From positions 1,551,277 to 1,615,276 of the forward strand of contig NW_003101675.1 in NCBI RefSeq assembly GCF_000003855.2: DNA of 64,000 bases, given 5' to 3'. Position 1 is the stretch's first letter, and every line of letters starts with the position of its first letter. The notes under the pieces are model-generated. The model was not told the DNA's origin, searched no databases, and saw only the letters and a list, made by a program, of their open reading frames with translations. Position numbers and translations under genes: made by a program. The stretch comes from Blastomyces gilchristii SLH14081 (Eukaryota > Ascomycota > Eurotiomycetes > Onygenales > Ajellomycetaceae). Positions 46,218 through 58,840 of the stretch are shown here, in pieces.

Positions 46218-46410
46218 TGTGATTCAAAGATTGCTTGCCAGTGTATGATTACAGGCGTACGCCGGCTTCTTATATATCATAATATTGTACACTAAATTAA
46301 TTAGTGGCCGCTATGGCCTCTTTACACTTGTAAGCAAGTTCAGAAGCGGCCGCGTTATTATCCGACGGTCGTACGTTCTTCCGAACCACCGTACGTTCTT
46401 CCGAACCACA
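46218..46410 (-). repeat. 5' LTR of Gypsy-1 copy B
   Basis: This 193-bp LTR ends on the plus strand with two perfect copies of a 20-bp unit (GTACGTTCTTCCGAACCAC plus one base), where copy A has one. CpG sites are largely intact. Confidence 0.9.
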
Positions 46411-46414
46411 AACA

Positions 46415-49400
46415 ATGTGTAAGATAAGAATAAGAAAGATAAGAATAAAGAGAAAGACAATAACAAGAATAAGAACACTGAATTCAAATCTGAATATAGA
46501 GATAATAATATGAGAATCTGCTATCATTATCAAAAGATTGATTATATTCAGACTGACTGTTGAAAGAAATATTCTGAGAAACATTCTTCAAATTCAAATT
46601 TCAATATCAATAAAAATAAGAATAAAGACAAGAATGCAGAGAATACAGATGCTACTTCTATTTATAATGTTATAAAGTAAGTATTTTATATCAAAGAAAA
46701 GATCTATATGAGTAATCAGACAGAAAAAGATATCTGAATTCTAGACTCTGAATCAGATGCTCATGTCACATCTCACAGAGATCTTATCATAGCAAAACCT
46801 CAGAAGATGAAAGGGATATTGAAAATGACAGACAGAATGATAGTTCTCACTACAGCTATAGAAGATATAAAGATTTCAGTGAAAGAGATAAATATACTGT
46901 TAAATAATATTCACTATGTTCTGAAGTTAGAAGTGAATCTCATGAGTATGAGTAAGCTTATACATCAGAGTTATATCTATAAGCAGTTGATATATAAGAA
47001 TAATCATACTATATTGATTATGTCTTCTGATCACATGTTCTCATTTACAGTAAGATTAAATGAGAATGATATCTATGAGATGAAAAGACCAGTTATATAC
47101 AGAGACTTGATCTGATTTACTATACTCAATGATAATTTTGAATCTGTGAACACATTACAGATGAAAGATGATACAATATTGACACTATCTGAAAGAAATG
47201 ATACAAAGATTATAGAACTTACAATGATGCAATAATATTAAAAGCTAGAACATCTAAATTCTGTGAATATTGTAAAAATAACAGCAGATTCACATCTAGA
47301 AATGAGAATTATTAATTAATAAGCTTTATTATTCTGTAAAGTCTGTGTTCAGATAAAAATAACATATTCAATCTTCACATCTATAACATAAGCTGTCAAG
47401 CTGATAATGAGATTCTTTATCAATCTGACAGAGAATGGAAAAACACTTTTTAATGAGAATGACACTCTCACTAGAGAGAGTGTAAGCTACTAATTAAGTA
47501 TAATAGATGATACAATCTGTTATAGATGAGCAATTCTTATGATGAGAAAGAAAGAATCTACTATAAGATTAATAAATTTCATCACAGATATTGAGATAAC
47601 TATACAATATCAAGTTGAAACTCTACACTGAGATAATGAAGAAGAGTTCAAAAGTCAAGAACTTAAGATCTACTGTCAGAGTAAAGAAATAGCATATAAA
47701 ATGACTATATCTAATACATCACAATTAAATGACTCAGTGAAACATACAAATTGAATAGTTACAGAAAAGATACAAAGTCTACTATTTAATAGTGAATTAG
47801 AAAGAGAACTTTGAAATGAAGTAATACAAGTCATGATTATAATAATCAACACATTCTCAATATCAATAAAGATATTTGAATGTAAGAAAGAAACATCACT
47901 TACATCTTTTAAAGCTTGAACTGAGGTGTAATCTTCTGTTCATTGAATATGAAGATGAGGGTGCAAGGTCTATAAGAAGGATTTGAAAGTGTTGAATAAG
48001 CTTGTGAATAGAACTGACAGCAAGAAATGACAGCTGATTGAATATCAAGAATTACATTAATATCACATGTGAGATTCTGTTGCATGTTATCTTGAGATTG
48101 CATGAGATATCATATTTGATGAAGCTCTTGACATGAATGCAAATACATCTGTAAATATAATAAGAGAATTCAATGAATTGTCTAATGAATTAAACATTCT
48201 GAATGTCAGAGAGGAATAACAGCACTGCTTACTATAACACCTAGTGAAGAAAAAGTCAGATATTTTGAAGATGATTATCAATAAGAACTTAGAGAATGTA
48301 ATTGATTCAATCTACCTTCTAGATGATAAGATATAGCTTATCATGATTGAAGAGTTCAAAGATCTCATTAATAAGAATGATTCTATTCTAAGTATTCTGA
48401 CAGACTGATCAACTACACTGACAGAAGTCAAGAGAAGCTCAGACTGAGACTATTAATATAAGATAATGAAAAAGGAGATTAAGATATTTGAATAGAAGAA
48501 GATATATATTATTATTAAGAAGACTCTGGAAATGAATATTCTTACAGATAAATGAGTATATGATTGAAAATTCAATAATAAGAAAGAAATCATTCATTTT
48601 AGAGCTCACTGAGTGATTAGAGAGTTCTTGCAACAGCAGAGTATTCATTATATGAGATTATATGCTGCAGTGATATCAGGGCCTACATCACACAGTCTAT
48701 TCACTATATCAACTATCAAAGAATGAAAGATCAAATTGATTGACTATATATCTGTGTTTTTGAATAACATACTATCACAGAATGAGATAATCTATATGCA
48801 ACTACTCACAGATGTTAAGTACAGCAGAGAGAACTTGATGAGATTACTCTGTCAGAGTCTATATAAAATGAAGCAAGCTGTAAGAATATAATATTTCCTC
48901 ATAACAGAGTATCTGACTACATTGAGATTCAAGATATCATCTTATAACAGTGAATTTCTATATCACTCTATTCACAAGATCTATCTGACACTGCATGTTG
49001 ATGATTGTCAGGTGATGAGATCTCAAGAACAGTAATTAGACTGAGTATTGAGAAAGATCATAAAGAGATTTGAGATAAAGAATGTCAAAGAGACCAAGTC
49101 ATATCTTGAAATGAAGATCAAATGCCAGAGAAATGATAATCTAGCAGTTACACAGAGTCATTATATTGAGAAGATTCTTGAAGATTTCAGCATGAATAAG
49201 ATGAATCCTGCGGGGACCTCAATGATGACAGGCATATAACTGAAGTTTTCACCTGATGAGGATGATGAATTGAATGACAACTTTACAGCTACAAGATATC
49301 ATCAAGGATTGAAATCATTGCAGTATTTAATCTCAAGCAGCTGATCAGATCTGGTATTCACAGTCAACTATCTCTCACATTTTAACTCACATTCACACAA

Positions 49401-49992
49401 AGCATGTTAAGTAGCATTGAAGCATGTTCTATGTTATATTAAGAAGATGAAAAATCATGACATATTATACAGAAAGAAGATCAGTGATATAAGTCTGAGT
49501 TCTGTAGCATACTGCAATTCAGACTGAGCAGGGGTAAATCTTCAATACAAATCAACTACTGACTATGTTATATTAATTAATGAGTCACTGATCTCATGGC
49601 AGTCATAGAGACAGACATCTATTGTCAAATTAATCACAGAAGCTGAATATATTGCAGCTAGTGAGACAGCTTGTGAGATAATCTGATTGAATGATATGTT
49701 ATATGACACTGAGTTGATGAATGATAAAAAAGCAAAAATATGCTCACATCTATAAGTTGATAATAAGGGAGCAATTGATCTAGCAAAGGAGAAATCCTTA
49801 ACATGAAGGTCATGCCACATTGAGATTAGATATCATATTCTCTGTGATTTGATTGAAAAAGAGAAAATCATGATGAAACATGTTGATTCTACAGCAAACA
49901 TAGCTGACAGGCTCATCAAGTCACTGGCAAAGCCTGCATTTGAAGAATTTGTCAAAAGGATTGACATTCAGGAAATTGAGAAGAAGAAATGA
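46415..49992 (+). pseudogene. Copia gag end and pol: protease, integrase, RT, RNase H
   Basis: A gag knuckle CYHYQKIDYIQTDC is encoded near 46,512. One frame then runs to the stop at 49,990-49,992 with substitution stops only. The protease has ILDSESDAHVTSHRDL (family 'DSGA--H'), followed by LLNNIHYVLKLEVNLMSMSK, the diagnostic Copia block. RT includes LYKMKQAVR (family 'LYGLKQA-R') and LHVDDCQVM (catalytic 'YVDD', about 48,995). RNase H has STTDYVILINESLISWQS and ITEAEYIAASETACEI (49,630-49,680, family 'TEAEY-A'). The C-terminus ends KRIDIQEIEKKK. The catalytic DD survives but many stops inactivate it. Confidence 0.9.
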
Positions 49993-50197
49993 TTGAATGA
50001 TAATAATAATACAGCAAATCAATGAATTTTACATGTATTTCTTGATTTTTACAGTTATTGCTGTACAGATGCCTTTTCTAATGAGGAAATCAGAATCTGA
50101 TTCATGTAATTAATTATTATTGCATTTTTGAAAGATTTGAGAATGAAAGAGGCCCCGGGTGGCGGCTTATTATAGGTCACAGTGTAGCAAGGAAGGG

Positions 50198-50306
50198 TGT
50201 TAGTGATTACTACATCTACTCTAGTCACATGCCACCTCAATCTATTCATTTAGTGTAACTCGCGTAGTTAGATTACAATACAACACAACAACGTTATTCT
50301 TCAAGA
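50198..50306 (+). repeat. 3' LTR of the Copia element
   Basis: It is preceded by the polypurine tract at 50,187-50,197 and followed by AGTAGT, which completes the target duplication. It retains CpG (CTCGCGTAG, AACAACGTT) that the 5' LTR has lost. Confidence 0.9.
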
Positions 50307-51399
50307 GTAGTAACAGGATTTTTTAAAAGATTCTTTTCTCTCTATAATACATTTTTCTTCCTCTCTCTCATCTGTGATAGTGAGTGTATAAGAGCATCAT
50401 TCTTGAAAGATAATAAGAGACTTATTCTGATATTTTCTAGTAATTAATAAATGTTTTTATAATGCAGCTACAGTCTTCATAACTGTTAAGAAGATTAGAT
50501 TGAAGATGAAGACAGTAATATTAATAAATCACAGAAGTACTGCTCTAATTATCACATCTCTCTCTTCTTCTGCATTTCTTACAGTTACAGCAGTAGAAGC
50601 TGTGCTCTGCAGTGAGATGTTATCTTTTCTACTAATTAATTTAACAGTGTCTGATTCTTTCTCTACTTCTCTTATTACTGTTATAACATCACTCTTCCTC
50701 TTAATTAATATAGTAATGTATGACTCTGTGTGATCATTCAGAGAGAATCTCAAAGAGAGCTTGATTTCAGAAATAGCAGTTTAAAAGAGTTTAATTTATA
50801 GTTTCTCTTCTATAATATATCTGAGCTCTGCTCAGAATACTACTGAGTTGAGTTCATAGAATTCTATAATTTCTTTATCTTCTCTCTGTAAGAAGGCTTC
50901 AGTGCAGTCTCTGATTAATACTACTATATATCTACACTATACTAAGCAGCTGAAGAAAGAGAGAATTTTATATACTTATTTCTTCTCTTATTTATATTAC
51001 TTTTATTATATCTGTAATAATAATATCTATCTCTTTATAAGTATTAACTACTCTATCAGAAGATATGATGTCAGTTCTGATAAGAAGCTCAGATACTTAA
51101 GTAATACAGAGTAAGAGTCTCAGAGTTTCAAGTATTAACAAATTTTATTAAGAATAAGAATATCTTCTTTACTTATTTATAATAGAAGATGAAGATGTAA
51201 GTCTCTGAGATGAAAAAACATCTTAGAATAACTAATCTTAAAAAGAAGAAGTTAACTGATACTACTATTAAAAGTATTATAGAGATAAATCACTGATTAA
51301 AGAAAATTTTACTTCAATTAAACTAGATAACTGAGATGCTTTGTAAATTAAGAAGTTAATACTTCATTATATAATTCTCATACTCTTCTGTAGTATTAC

Positions 51400-54300
51400 A
51401 GTGCTAACTTCACAGCAGATAAAAATACTGATGTCAGAGACTTTAATAGTGAAGAATGAGTTTAATAAAGATGAGATTATTAATAAGTAGATTTTAAAGT
51501 CTCTCTTTTTACTTTTTCTGTGAGTTGCAGCTTTATTAGAATAGCAGCAGTCTGCAGATTAATAATATTAATCTATTAGTTTTAAATATCTCTTTGCTTA
51601 TTAACTGCTTCAGAAATTTTACACTTGTATAGTCTTATTAAACTTTTAAAAAATTCTTTGAGAGAAAATAGAAGAAGCATTCTACAGAGTTTATAAGATA
51701 TTAGCTTATTACTATGAGATTATCTTTAAAAAACTCTTCTGAGAAACACTCTTTTAAGAAAAATAAGAAGTCTTAAGTGATATTTCTTATTCAATATCTC
51801 TGACATGTAATAAGATAATCTCTACTAGTCATTTCATAGCTTGCAATCTCTTTCTCAGCATTTTTCAAATACTCAAGCAGTTTTTATAAATTCTCTGATA
51901 ATAAATAATCTTCTCATTTAATAAGATATTAAAGCTTGCTGTAATATATTAACTTATTCAATATTTTCTTCATAAGAGATTCAGTATCACTCTCAATCTT
52001 GATATTATTCAGTCAAGATAACTTCATCTCAGAACATTACTTATAGAGTTTTAAATAGAAAATGTGAAAAATAAAAGAAATTAATTTCAATTCTGAGATT
52101 AATTTTAACTTATATATCTACTTATTTATTACTTTTATTACTGAAAAAGATTCTAATCATCACTCACTGAGCTTCTTACACAGTCTTATTATCTTAATAT
52201 TCTTTGTTAAAAGTAGCACTTAATTCTCTATTAAGAACTTTATAGAAAGATGTTTTTAATTATAGTATTTTATCTACTACTTCTAAGTATAACAGATGCT
52301 TTTCACTGTCTTCTTATGAATTTTATTCAACAGTTTTAATCTAGCTTTTACTTTTAATACTGAGAGATACTCTGTTCTCTGTTCTTATTCAATATTCTGA
52401 CTGTCTATTTCTCTCTTTGAAATATCATCTACAATATCACTGAGTAATCAAGAATTATATTCATAATAAGTATAGAAAGAATATACTCTTAAGAGTATAT
52501 TCTTTATATTATTATGTATGAATTTAGTAGTTACAAGATGTTTAGATCAGTCATTCTAATAATATAAATAGAACACTTAAAGATACTGTTCTAATATCTG
52601 ATTTTAATATTCAGTCTGATCATCTGTCTGAGAATGAAATACAGTGCTGAGAAGATATCTTATTATAAGATAATAGTAAAAGACTGATCAATATTTACTA
52701 ATAAAGAGAGATTCTCAGTCTGTTATTAATAATTTTAAAGCACTGTGATTATAAATAATAATATTTAGAAACAGCTCAGTCAATTCAGAGGCTTTAATCT
52801 TCTTATAAATAAAGATATATTTTAATATCTTTGTAAAAGAGTTAATAATAACTAAAATTGAGTTATATTCTTTAACTCTCATTCACTTCAGCAGATTAAC
52901 TATGAAATTTATTAATAGATTCTATTGTAGATTTTTTAAAATAGACAGTGATATTCACTTACTGTATTACTTATATCACAGAATCTTTATTCTTTAATAG
53001 ATATTATAAGTCTTAATATACTCTTTAACATCTGTCTGAAGCTTATTATAAATATATTTATACTTTAAAAGCTCTTCAGTCTTCTCTAACTCAAAGTGTT
53101 CAGTATAAGAATTATTATGATAAATTCTTAATAACTTCTGATACACTACTCTGCTATGAGAGATAAAGACTGAGTTATTTAGTAGTAGAAGTTCACATTC
53201 TTCTAGTTATTAGTGACTTAATTTCTTAGTAGTATTACTCTGCTCAGAATCTGTCTCTTTTAAGTTTAATTCAGATTGTTTCTTTTTCAACTTTTAAATT
53301 TAAGTTATAGTAGAGATATTTCTCTGCTGAAACTCATTAATAAACTTTAAAAGCAGTTAAGTTAAAAGATTATAGATTATTTCATCTTTTATCAATTCAA
53401 TGATAGTAAGATATAATATAAGAAGCTTATAATCTTCAGTATAAGTTCTCTGTAAGAATTCAGATTTTCTTCTGACTTCTATACTGAGTTATACAGCTGT
53501 CTTATCAGTGCTGTTTCTGAGCTTCAGAGAATCTTAACTCTCTACAGTCAGCTTCTTCTACAGTGATAATAGAGATTCTTTTATAGAATTCTTATTCTTA
53601 TTAACAATATAATTGAGTTATCTAAATAGTATATTAATAAGGTTAAGCTGATCTGAGTGATATCAGATATAGAAATTATACTCTGAAAGCAGCTTTACTT
53701 ATCTAACTTAATATTCTATCAAGGTCTTTGTTATTAAGAAATAATACAAATTTATATAATTAATGAGAACTTATACTGAGTACTTACTACTCTGAAGATA
53801 ATATTATTAAATCTTAAAGAATTCAATAATTGCTAATATTTCTTAATCATGAGTATTATATCTTCTCTGTGTAAGTGATAACTTCTTGAGAAAGAAGATT
53901 ACTGATCTTCATTTACAGTGTCTTATAGACTTTATAAAAAAATCTTCTTTCACAGGTATTTCATTATCTGAATCTTCAGAAGTTATTAACTCTCTATTCT
54001 TTTAATATTGAAAGATCTCTGATGTCAACTATGAAAAGATTTCACAGATCTCATACTCAGATATATCAGTTTCACACTGACTGAGTAGATCAGAGTTAAA
54101 GTGATTTAGTATTATAATATCTGTAAAAGCGTGTTTCAATTCTGTAAATCCTCTTATAATATCTTAAGTAAGAATAAATAATTCTGTTTTTCTGTCTTTA
54201 ACACTTCTCTTTAATATATCTGTAAGAGAAACATTAATCTGTGAATATATATAGACTGACCGTGTGACCGTGTCTGGGACCAGGACCAGATTTTTTGATA

Positions 54301-55840
54301 GTCTCATTACCAATTCGACTGATCTCATTACATGGTTTTAACATTAGATAGTAGTCCCATACTGTCTCAGTGAGACTTACTGTCTACTCTTGTCACATTT
54401 TTCTAATGAGACCATGATTTCCACTTCTCAATTTAAATTATTTTTATTGCTTTAAATGACTTTAAATCTCATTTGAGTGTTACCAAAAAGTGTTACTTTT
54501 TAAAAAATTAAAAATAGTCTAAAAAAAACCTTAAAATGTCTAAAAATAGTAACTTTATATCAAGAATGGGACTAAATGAGATCAAATGGGACCACTTTCT
54601 CATTTTTTTCAAGTCATGGTTTCATTTTAAGATCTGATATATAGTCACTTTACATGTTTTTTTGATAGCCAGTCCCAGCGGGATTCACGCCAAGAAATGT
54701 ATGAGACCAGACCAAATGGGACCAAATGTGAAATTCATAGTCCCGGCGGCCAGTCTAAATATATATAGATGAATTATCTATAAAAATTTACAAACTCTAG
54801 AAATATCTGCATTTTATGATATATATACAGTACTGATCAGTTCTCAATGACAGAGACTTAGTTTCTATTCATTGAAATATTATTAATCTTAATAATATAA
54901 TCTAAGAAATCAATCTTCTCGCTGTAGAATGAGTATTTTTCAGTATTTGTATAGAGTTAATACTGTCTCAAGTGACTTAATACTTTTTAAATATGAGTAT
55001 TATGTTCGTCTTCTGTTTTCAAGAAGATTAGAATGTTATTTATATATACTATATAGAAGACATTAACAGGGCTTCACAGTATCTCATTTATATAGATCTG
55101 AAAGATGACTGAAGTATTATAAAGATTAAAAGATAAAACAAGATATTTAAAATTATTATACTTAGTATGAAAAGCTGTTTTTCAAATATCATCTTAATTA
55201 ACTCTGATTATATGATAGATATTCTGTATATCAATCTTTGAAAACATCTTTGCTTCAGATAATCAATTAATTATCTTATTAATTAATAGTAATGAGTAGT
55301 AATTCTTAACTGTCATTATATTGAGATCCCTGTAGTCTATATAAAGATATAGTCTATCATTCTTCTTAAGTATAAATAGTATGAGTGTCTCTGTCAAACT
55401 CTTTAAAGAGTATATTCAGTTCTTCAATTATGCTTTATCAATATATTTATACCGAACATTCAATTTCTTTACTGATAAGTTATAAAGAGACTTGTACAGT
55501 GCTGTTACATTATCTTTAAGACAGATCTTATATTATATCTTGATATTAGAAAACTTCACTGCTTTTCTTTCTGAAAAGATATTTTTATAATCTGTAAAAA
55601 GATGTTATATTCATTCATCTTTAATAATAAATACTGCTGTTAATCTTGTAATGAGAGTGATAACTTCTTCATCTGTTTTCAAGTTCTCTGCTACACAGTA
55701 TATTGACTCTATCTTTTTCTCAAGATTTTTCTGATGAAACTGTTCAGATTTCTCTATTACTATCTCTTTATCAGTGAGACAGTATTATCACATTTAAGTA
55801 ACTCAGTCAATAAGAGAATTGTTTTCTCTCAATTATAAGA
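51400..55840 (-). pseudogene. Gypsy-3 pol remnant
   Basis: Minus-strand blocks: SLYNLSVKKLNVRYKYID and LYLYIDYRDLNIMTVKNYYS (RT entry, about 55,300-55,450), then KTAFHTKYNNFKYLVLSF and VYINNILIFLKTEDEHNTH, the RT active site with YLDD decayed to YINN (about 55,040). Integrase appears at about 52,700-53,150 with YHNNSYTEHFELEKTEELL, DVKEYIKTYNIYQRIK (zinc finger), INFIVNLLK, ILVIINSFTKILKYI and ASELTELFLN (core). The order and wording match Tf1/chromovirus-type Gypsy elements. Stops are common. Confidence 0.85.
54252..54757 (+). mobile_element. hAT-type MITE, complete (506 bp)
   Basis: It runs from TAGACTGACCG to the complement of TAGACTGGCCG and is flanked by the perfect 8-bp duplication AATATATA (54,244-54,251 and 54,758-54,765). 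The ends match the 5.86-kb hAT element in the same orientation: the first about 40 bp and the last about 110 bp. GC-containing motifs such as GGGACCAGGACC are preserved. It is inserted between the RT and RNase H parts of Gypsy-3 copy D. Confidence 0.92.
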
Positions 55841-55850
55841 GATCTAGTGT

Positions 55851-56046
55851 AACGTGGCGGAACCGAAGCAGTGGCTAGTCAGCGGCGTTATGTAGAGATA
55901 GTTGTTTGAGAAGCTGTATAAGTGAGCTTGACTATCTTGCTTGAATAGTGAGCTCATAGACTACAGGGTTATCATGAGAATATCACAGATACAGTACTTA
56001 GTATACTAAGAAGATTGTATGAGAAATACAGTAACTCATATATATA
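55851..56046. other. CpG-bearing orphan segment between Gypsy-3 and hAT
   Basis: It begins TGTAACGTGGCGGAACCGAA, which looks like the start of a fungal LTR. It has no second copy in the window and no frame. It may be a solo-LTR fragment interrupted by the hAT insertion. Confidence 0.35.
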
Positions 56047-56424
56047 TAGACTAACCGTGTGACTGTGTCTGAGACCAGGACCAAACTTTACAGTTGTCAC
56101 ATTGCCTAAAAGCATTACTTCTGGTCATGGTTTGTGTTCATTACATTGATTTCAAATCACATTATTTCAAATATTAAAGATCTCAGATTCACTTTTCAAA
56201 TAAAAATCTAGTCTCAGATAAAGAATATGTTTGAATTCTTAGTCACATTTTCATTCTGATCTCATTATTGAGAATAGCATTAAATGAGATTATAAAATCA
56301 CTTCTTACTTACATAATATCATAACATAGTGCTCATTTGTTAAAAATTCAACAGAGAGTGTTACTAAATATCATTACTTTTCTGAACACAGATCATAATT
56401 CATATAATTTTAATTATAAAAAAA

Positions 56425-56494
56425 ATATAAAATACAAAAAAAAAAAAATAAAAAATAAAAAATAAAACAAAAACAAGAAAAAATCAGAATGAAC

Positions 56495-56528
<34 letters not shown>

Positions 56529-56585
56529 GAAAAAAAAAAGAGAAAAGAAAAAGAAAAAAACAAAAAATAAAAATAAAAAAAATCA
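56425..56585. repeat. A-rich low-complexity tract
   Basis: Long A runs are broken by single T, C or G bases, inside the left part of the hAT element. No coding content. Confidence 0.9.
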
Positions 56586-57687
56586 AGATTACAGAGTCAC
56601 AGTACTCTCAAAATACTCACTTCTCAGAGTCTTTATAATATTCATTACTAACTGTGTATCTCTCACAGTGAGAATAACATAACTGTGATGAGTTATTGTT
56701 TTAACATTATCTAACAAATAATCAGTATATATCTGTATAAATGTGAATATTTAGAAAATATACACTTAAAAAGTGTGGCCAGGGTGGACTCTGCTGTCAC
56801 TTAAATGACATCAAGAACAGAATGCTGGAATTGATAATTTCTCTCATTGATTTCATAGACAAGGCAGGTGAAAATGATCTTGAGAAATATAAGATTTCCT
56901 GACTTCTGATAAAAACAGATCTCACAGAGAGACTCTATTTTCATAATATCAGAGACTGAGTGTTATTAAAAAGTGTTACTTTCATGCAATACATATGCAC
57001 TTACTGTGATGATTCACTCTCTGCACATGTGACTGAGAATTGCAGTTTTCTCACACCACATGACTCTCTCTGAGATGCTGGCGCTGGTTTGCAACTCACA
57101 CAGTCTCTCAGTCCAGCATACACTGCATGTATGCAGCCCTGCATACTGAGGCTGTGTTGATCATTATGACCTGGTGTGATACTCACTTTTCATGGACCAT
57201 GTTTCATTTGAGAGGAGGAGAGAAGGAAAGACACAACTGTGATTTTATTGAGAGAGAATGAATAATTAGTAATATTGAATGTAATTTGATTCTTCTGCAT
57301 TTAAAATTTGATTAGTCTATACTCTTCAATTTGAGGATTTCTAAGAGTGTTTTAATAGTTTTCATACTGGCTTGAACTTAGTGATGAGTTGAAGAAGAAG
57401 AGAAAAGAGAGAAGAAAGAAATGAGAATAACTTATCTTTATAATATAAAAACAGAGAATCACTGCAATCATTCTCTCTAGTAACAAAGATCTATTTTCTA
57501 CATGTATCTCTGATATAGATTATATGATAACTGCATACAAAGAATATCAACACTGCATGTATTGAATGAAGATGATGTTGCTATGCAATACTGTAGCTGT
57601 TTCTGTATATCTCTGAAAGCTGTTAATATTTTCTTTATCTCTTTATATTTGATAAGTCAGTAATATATTTCAATGCACTTCTTCTTT

Positions 57688-57691
57688 CATT

Positions 57692-57750
<59 letters not shown>

Positions 57751-57835
57751 TATTATTATTATTATTATCAACATTATTACTATTATCATTATTATTACTA
57801 TCATCATCATCATTATTATCATCACTATTATTATA
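57688..57835. repeat. (ATC)n/(ATT)n microsatellite
   Basis: About 20 ATC units are followed by ATT units and a degenerate mixture. A frame of His and Tyr codons across it is an artefact of the repeat. Confidence 0.95.
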
Positions 57836-58380
57836 TCATTTCTGATCATCTCTTCTACCTTTACCTCTCTTCAACACTTACTGAAATATTATATTATTTC
57901 TCTTCAAATATTCTGTGATTCTGTGGACTATCAAGACACGTGAGCACTGTCACAGATTGAAGAGAGAGAAGAAGAAGATGTTTAAGTGAGAGAAGACAGA
58001 TCACAAAACATGTTATAATACCTTGAAGAGACTTTATAAGAGAGTAAAATGATAACAATTTTAAGTAATGCTTCTGATAGATTTAGACTGAACTAAGTAT
58101 AGAAATAATGTGAATGACACTGTCTGTAAGAGATTGAAGAAGAAGACAGTGAAGAGTCTCATACAGTAGTGATGAGATCAGAAGAAGTTCTGAGAATGAT
58201 TTGAGTTCAAGATAAAGAGAGAGAGAGAGAAGAAGAGTGTTACTGTAAATAAGTAACAATAGAAGAAGATTAAGAGAGTGTTAAAGCAGAAGACAAAGAA
58301 GTCAAAACTGATAAGTTTTTTATTTATTAAGAGATAATGATTTTTGATAATACTTCTGTTCTCTAATTGATTAGCAGAAG

Positions 58381-58704
58381 CTAGCAGAGAAGGAGGAAAT
58401 TGAGACCTTGTTCAGGTCTTGAATATGCTTCATGATTCAGAATATTGAGAAGATAGCCCTGCTCTCTGAGCATGTCAATCTGCTTGTCACTGAGGTGGAA
58501 TCTGAGACAGCAGACCAGGAAATGCAGGATTTTGAGATGCAGGTTGATCTGACTGAGAGAGAGCAGTGAGAATTCTTCTCTGAGAAGACAGTGAAGAGAG
58601 ATTTTGAGGTGATTATCATCTCAGATAAGAAGGAGAAGAAGAAGAAGAAGAATAAGAAGTGAATTATGAAGAATGATAAGAAGAATAAGAAAGAGAAGAA
58701 GTAG
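58381..58704 (+). pseudogene. Second coding remnant inside the hAT element, unknown function
   Basis: A plus-strand frame of about 107 codons has two internal TGA codons and ends at TAG (58,702-58,704), with one further TGA in the Lys-rich tail. It reads EKEEIETLFRS, then NIEKIALLSEHVNLLVTEVE (helical), an acidic segment ETADQEMQDFEMQVDL and a Lys-rich tail. It follows a splice-acceptor-like TTGATTAG with a CTAAT branch site, so it looks like a 3' exon. GG and CC survive better here than nearby. It is not recognised; it may be an accessory gene of the element. Confidence 0.45.
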
Positions 58705-58818
58705 ATTTTTTTCTTTTTATATTAGTTAGTTATAAGTTTAAGTTTTTAATTATTAATAATTAAAATTGATTTTGAGTTTTCAAAAATTATTGTATAAGTT
58801 GTAATCAAGTCAGAAATG

Positions 58819-58840
58819 ATATATATATATATATATATAT
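58819..58840. repeat. (AT)11 microsatellite
   Basis: A run of AT dinucleotides inside the hAT element, non-coding. Confidence 0.9.

Larger units (their letters stand above)
30586..46410 (-). mobile_element. Ty3/Gypsy family-1 element, copy B, carrying a nested LINE
   Basis: LTRs of 193 bp (30,586-30,778 and 46,218-46,410) match copy A but contain an extra 20-bp tandem unit. The target duplication AACA occurs at 30,582-30,585 and 46,411-46,414. Without the LINE insertion (about 7.5 kb) the element is about 8.3 kb, equal to copy A, and gene order is the same on the minus strand. It inserted into the Copia gag. Confidence 0.93.
29272..50306 (+). mobile_element. Ty1/Copia retrotransposon carrying nested Gypsy-1 copy B
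   Basis: Short LTRs of 108-109 bp (29,272-29,380 and 50,198-50,306) start TGTTAGTGATTAC. They are flanked by the duplication AGTAGT (29,266 and 50,306), and the empty site is visible at about 62,570 in the related Gypsy-3 copy. Removing the 15.8-kb Gypsy-1 insertion leaves about 5.2 kb, a normal Copia size. The plus strand carries gag with a CCHC knuckle, then protease, integrase, RT and RNase H in one frame. A polypurine tract GCAAGGAAGGG precedes the 3' LTR. Confidence 0.93.
50307..55850 (-). mobile_element. Ty3/Gypsy family-3 element, copy D (chromovirus-like, 5' truncated)
   Basis: This is a minus-strand Gypsy with protease/linker, RT, RNase H and integrase in order from 55,850 downwards. 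No gag is present: at 55,850 it meets unrelated CpG-bearing sequence. The 3' end continues at 29,271-29,050 beyond the Copia element. A MITE is inserted at 54,252-54,757. The last 1.6 kb (50,312-51,900) is collinear with copy E at 62,580-64,000. Confidence 0.85.

Noticed and set aside
57673..57918. Frame encoding long His and Tyr runs
   Set aside because: It is a translation of an (ATC)n/(ATT)n microsatellite inside the hAT element; there is no gene context or family resemblance.
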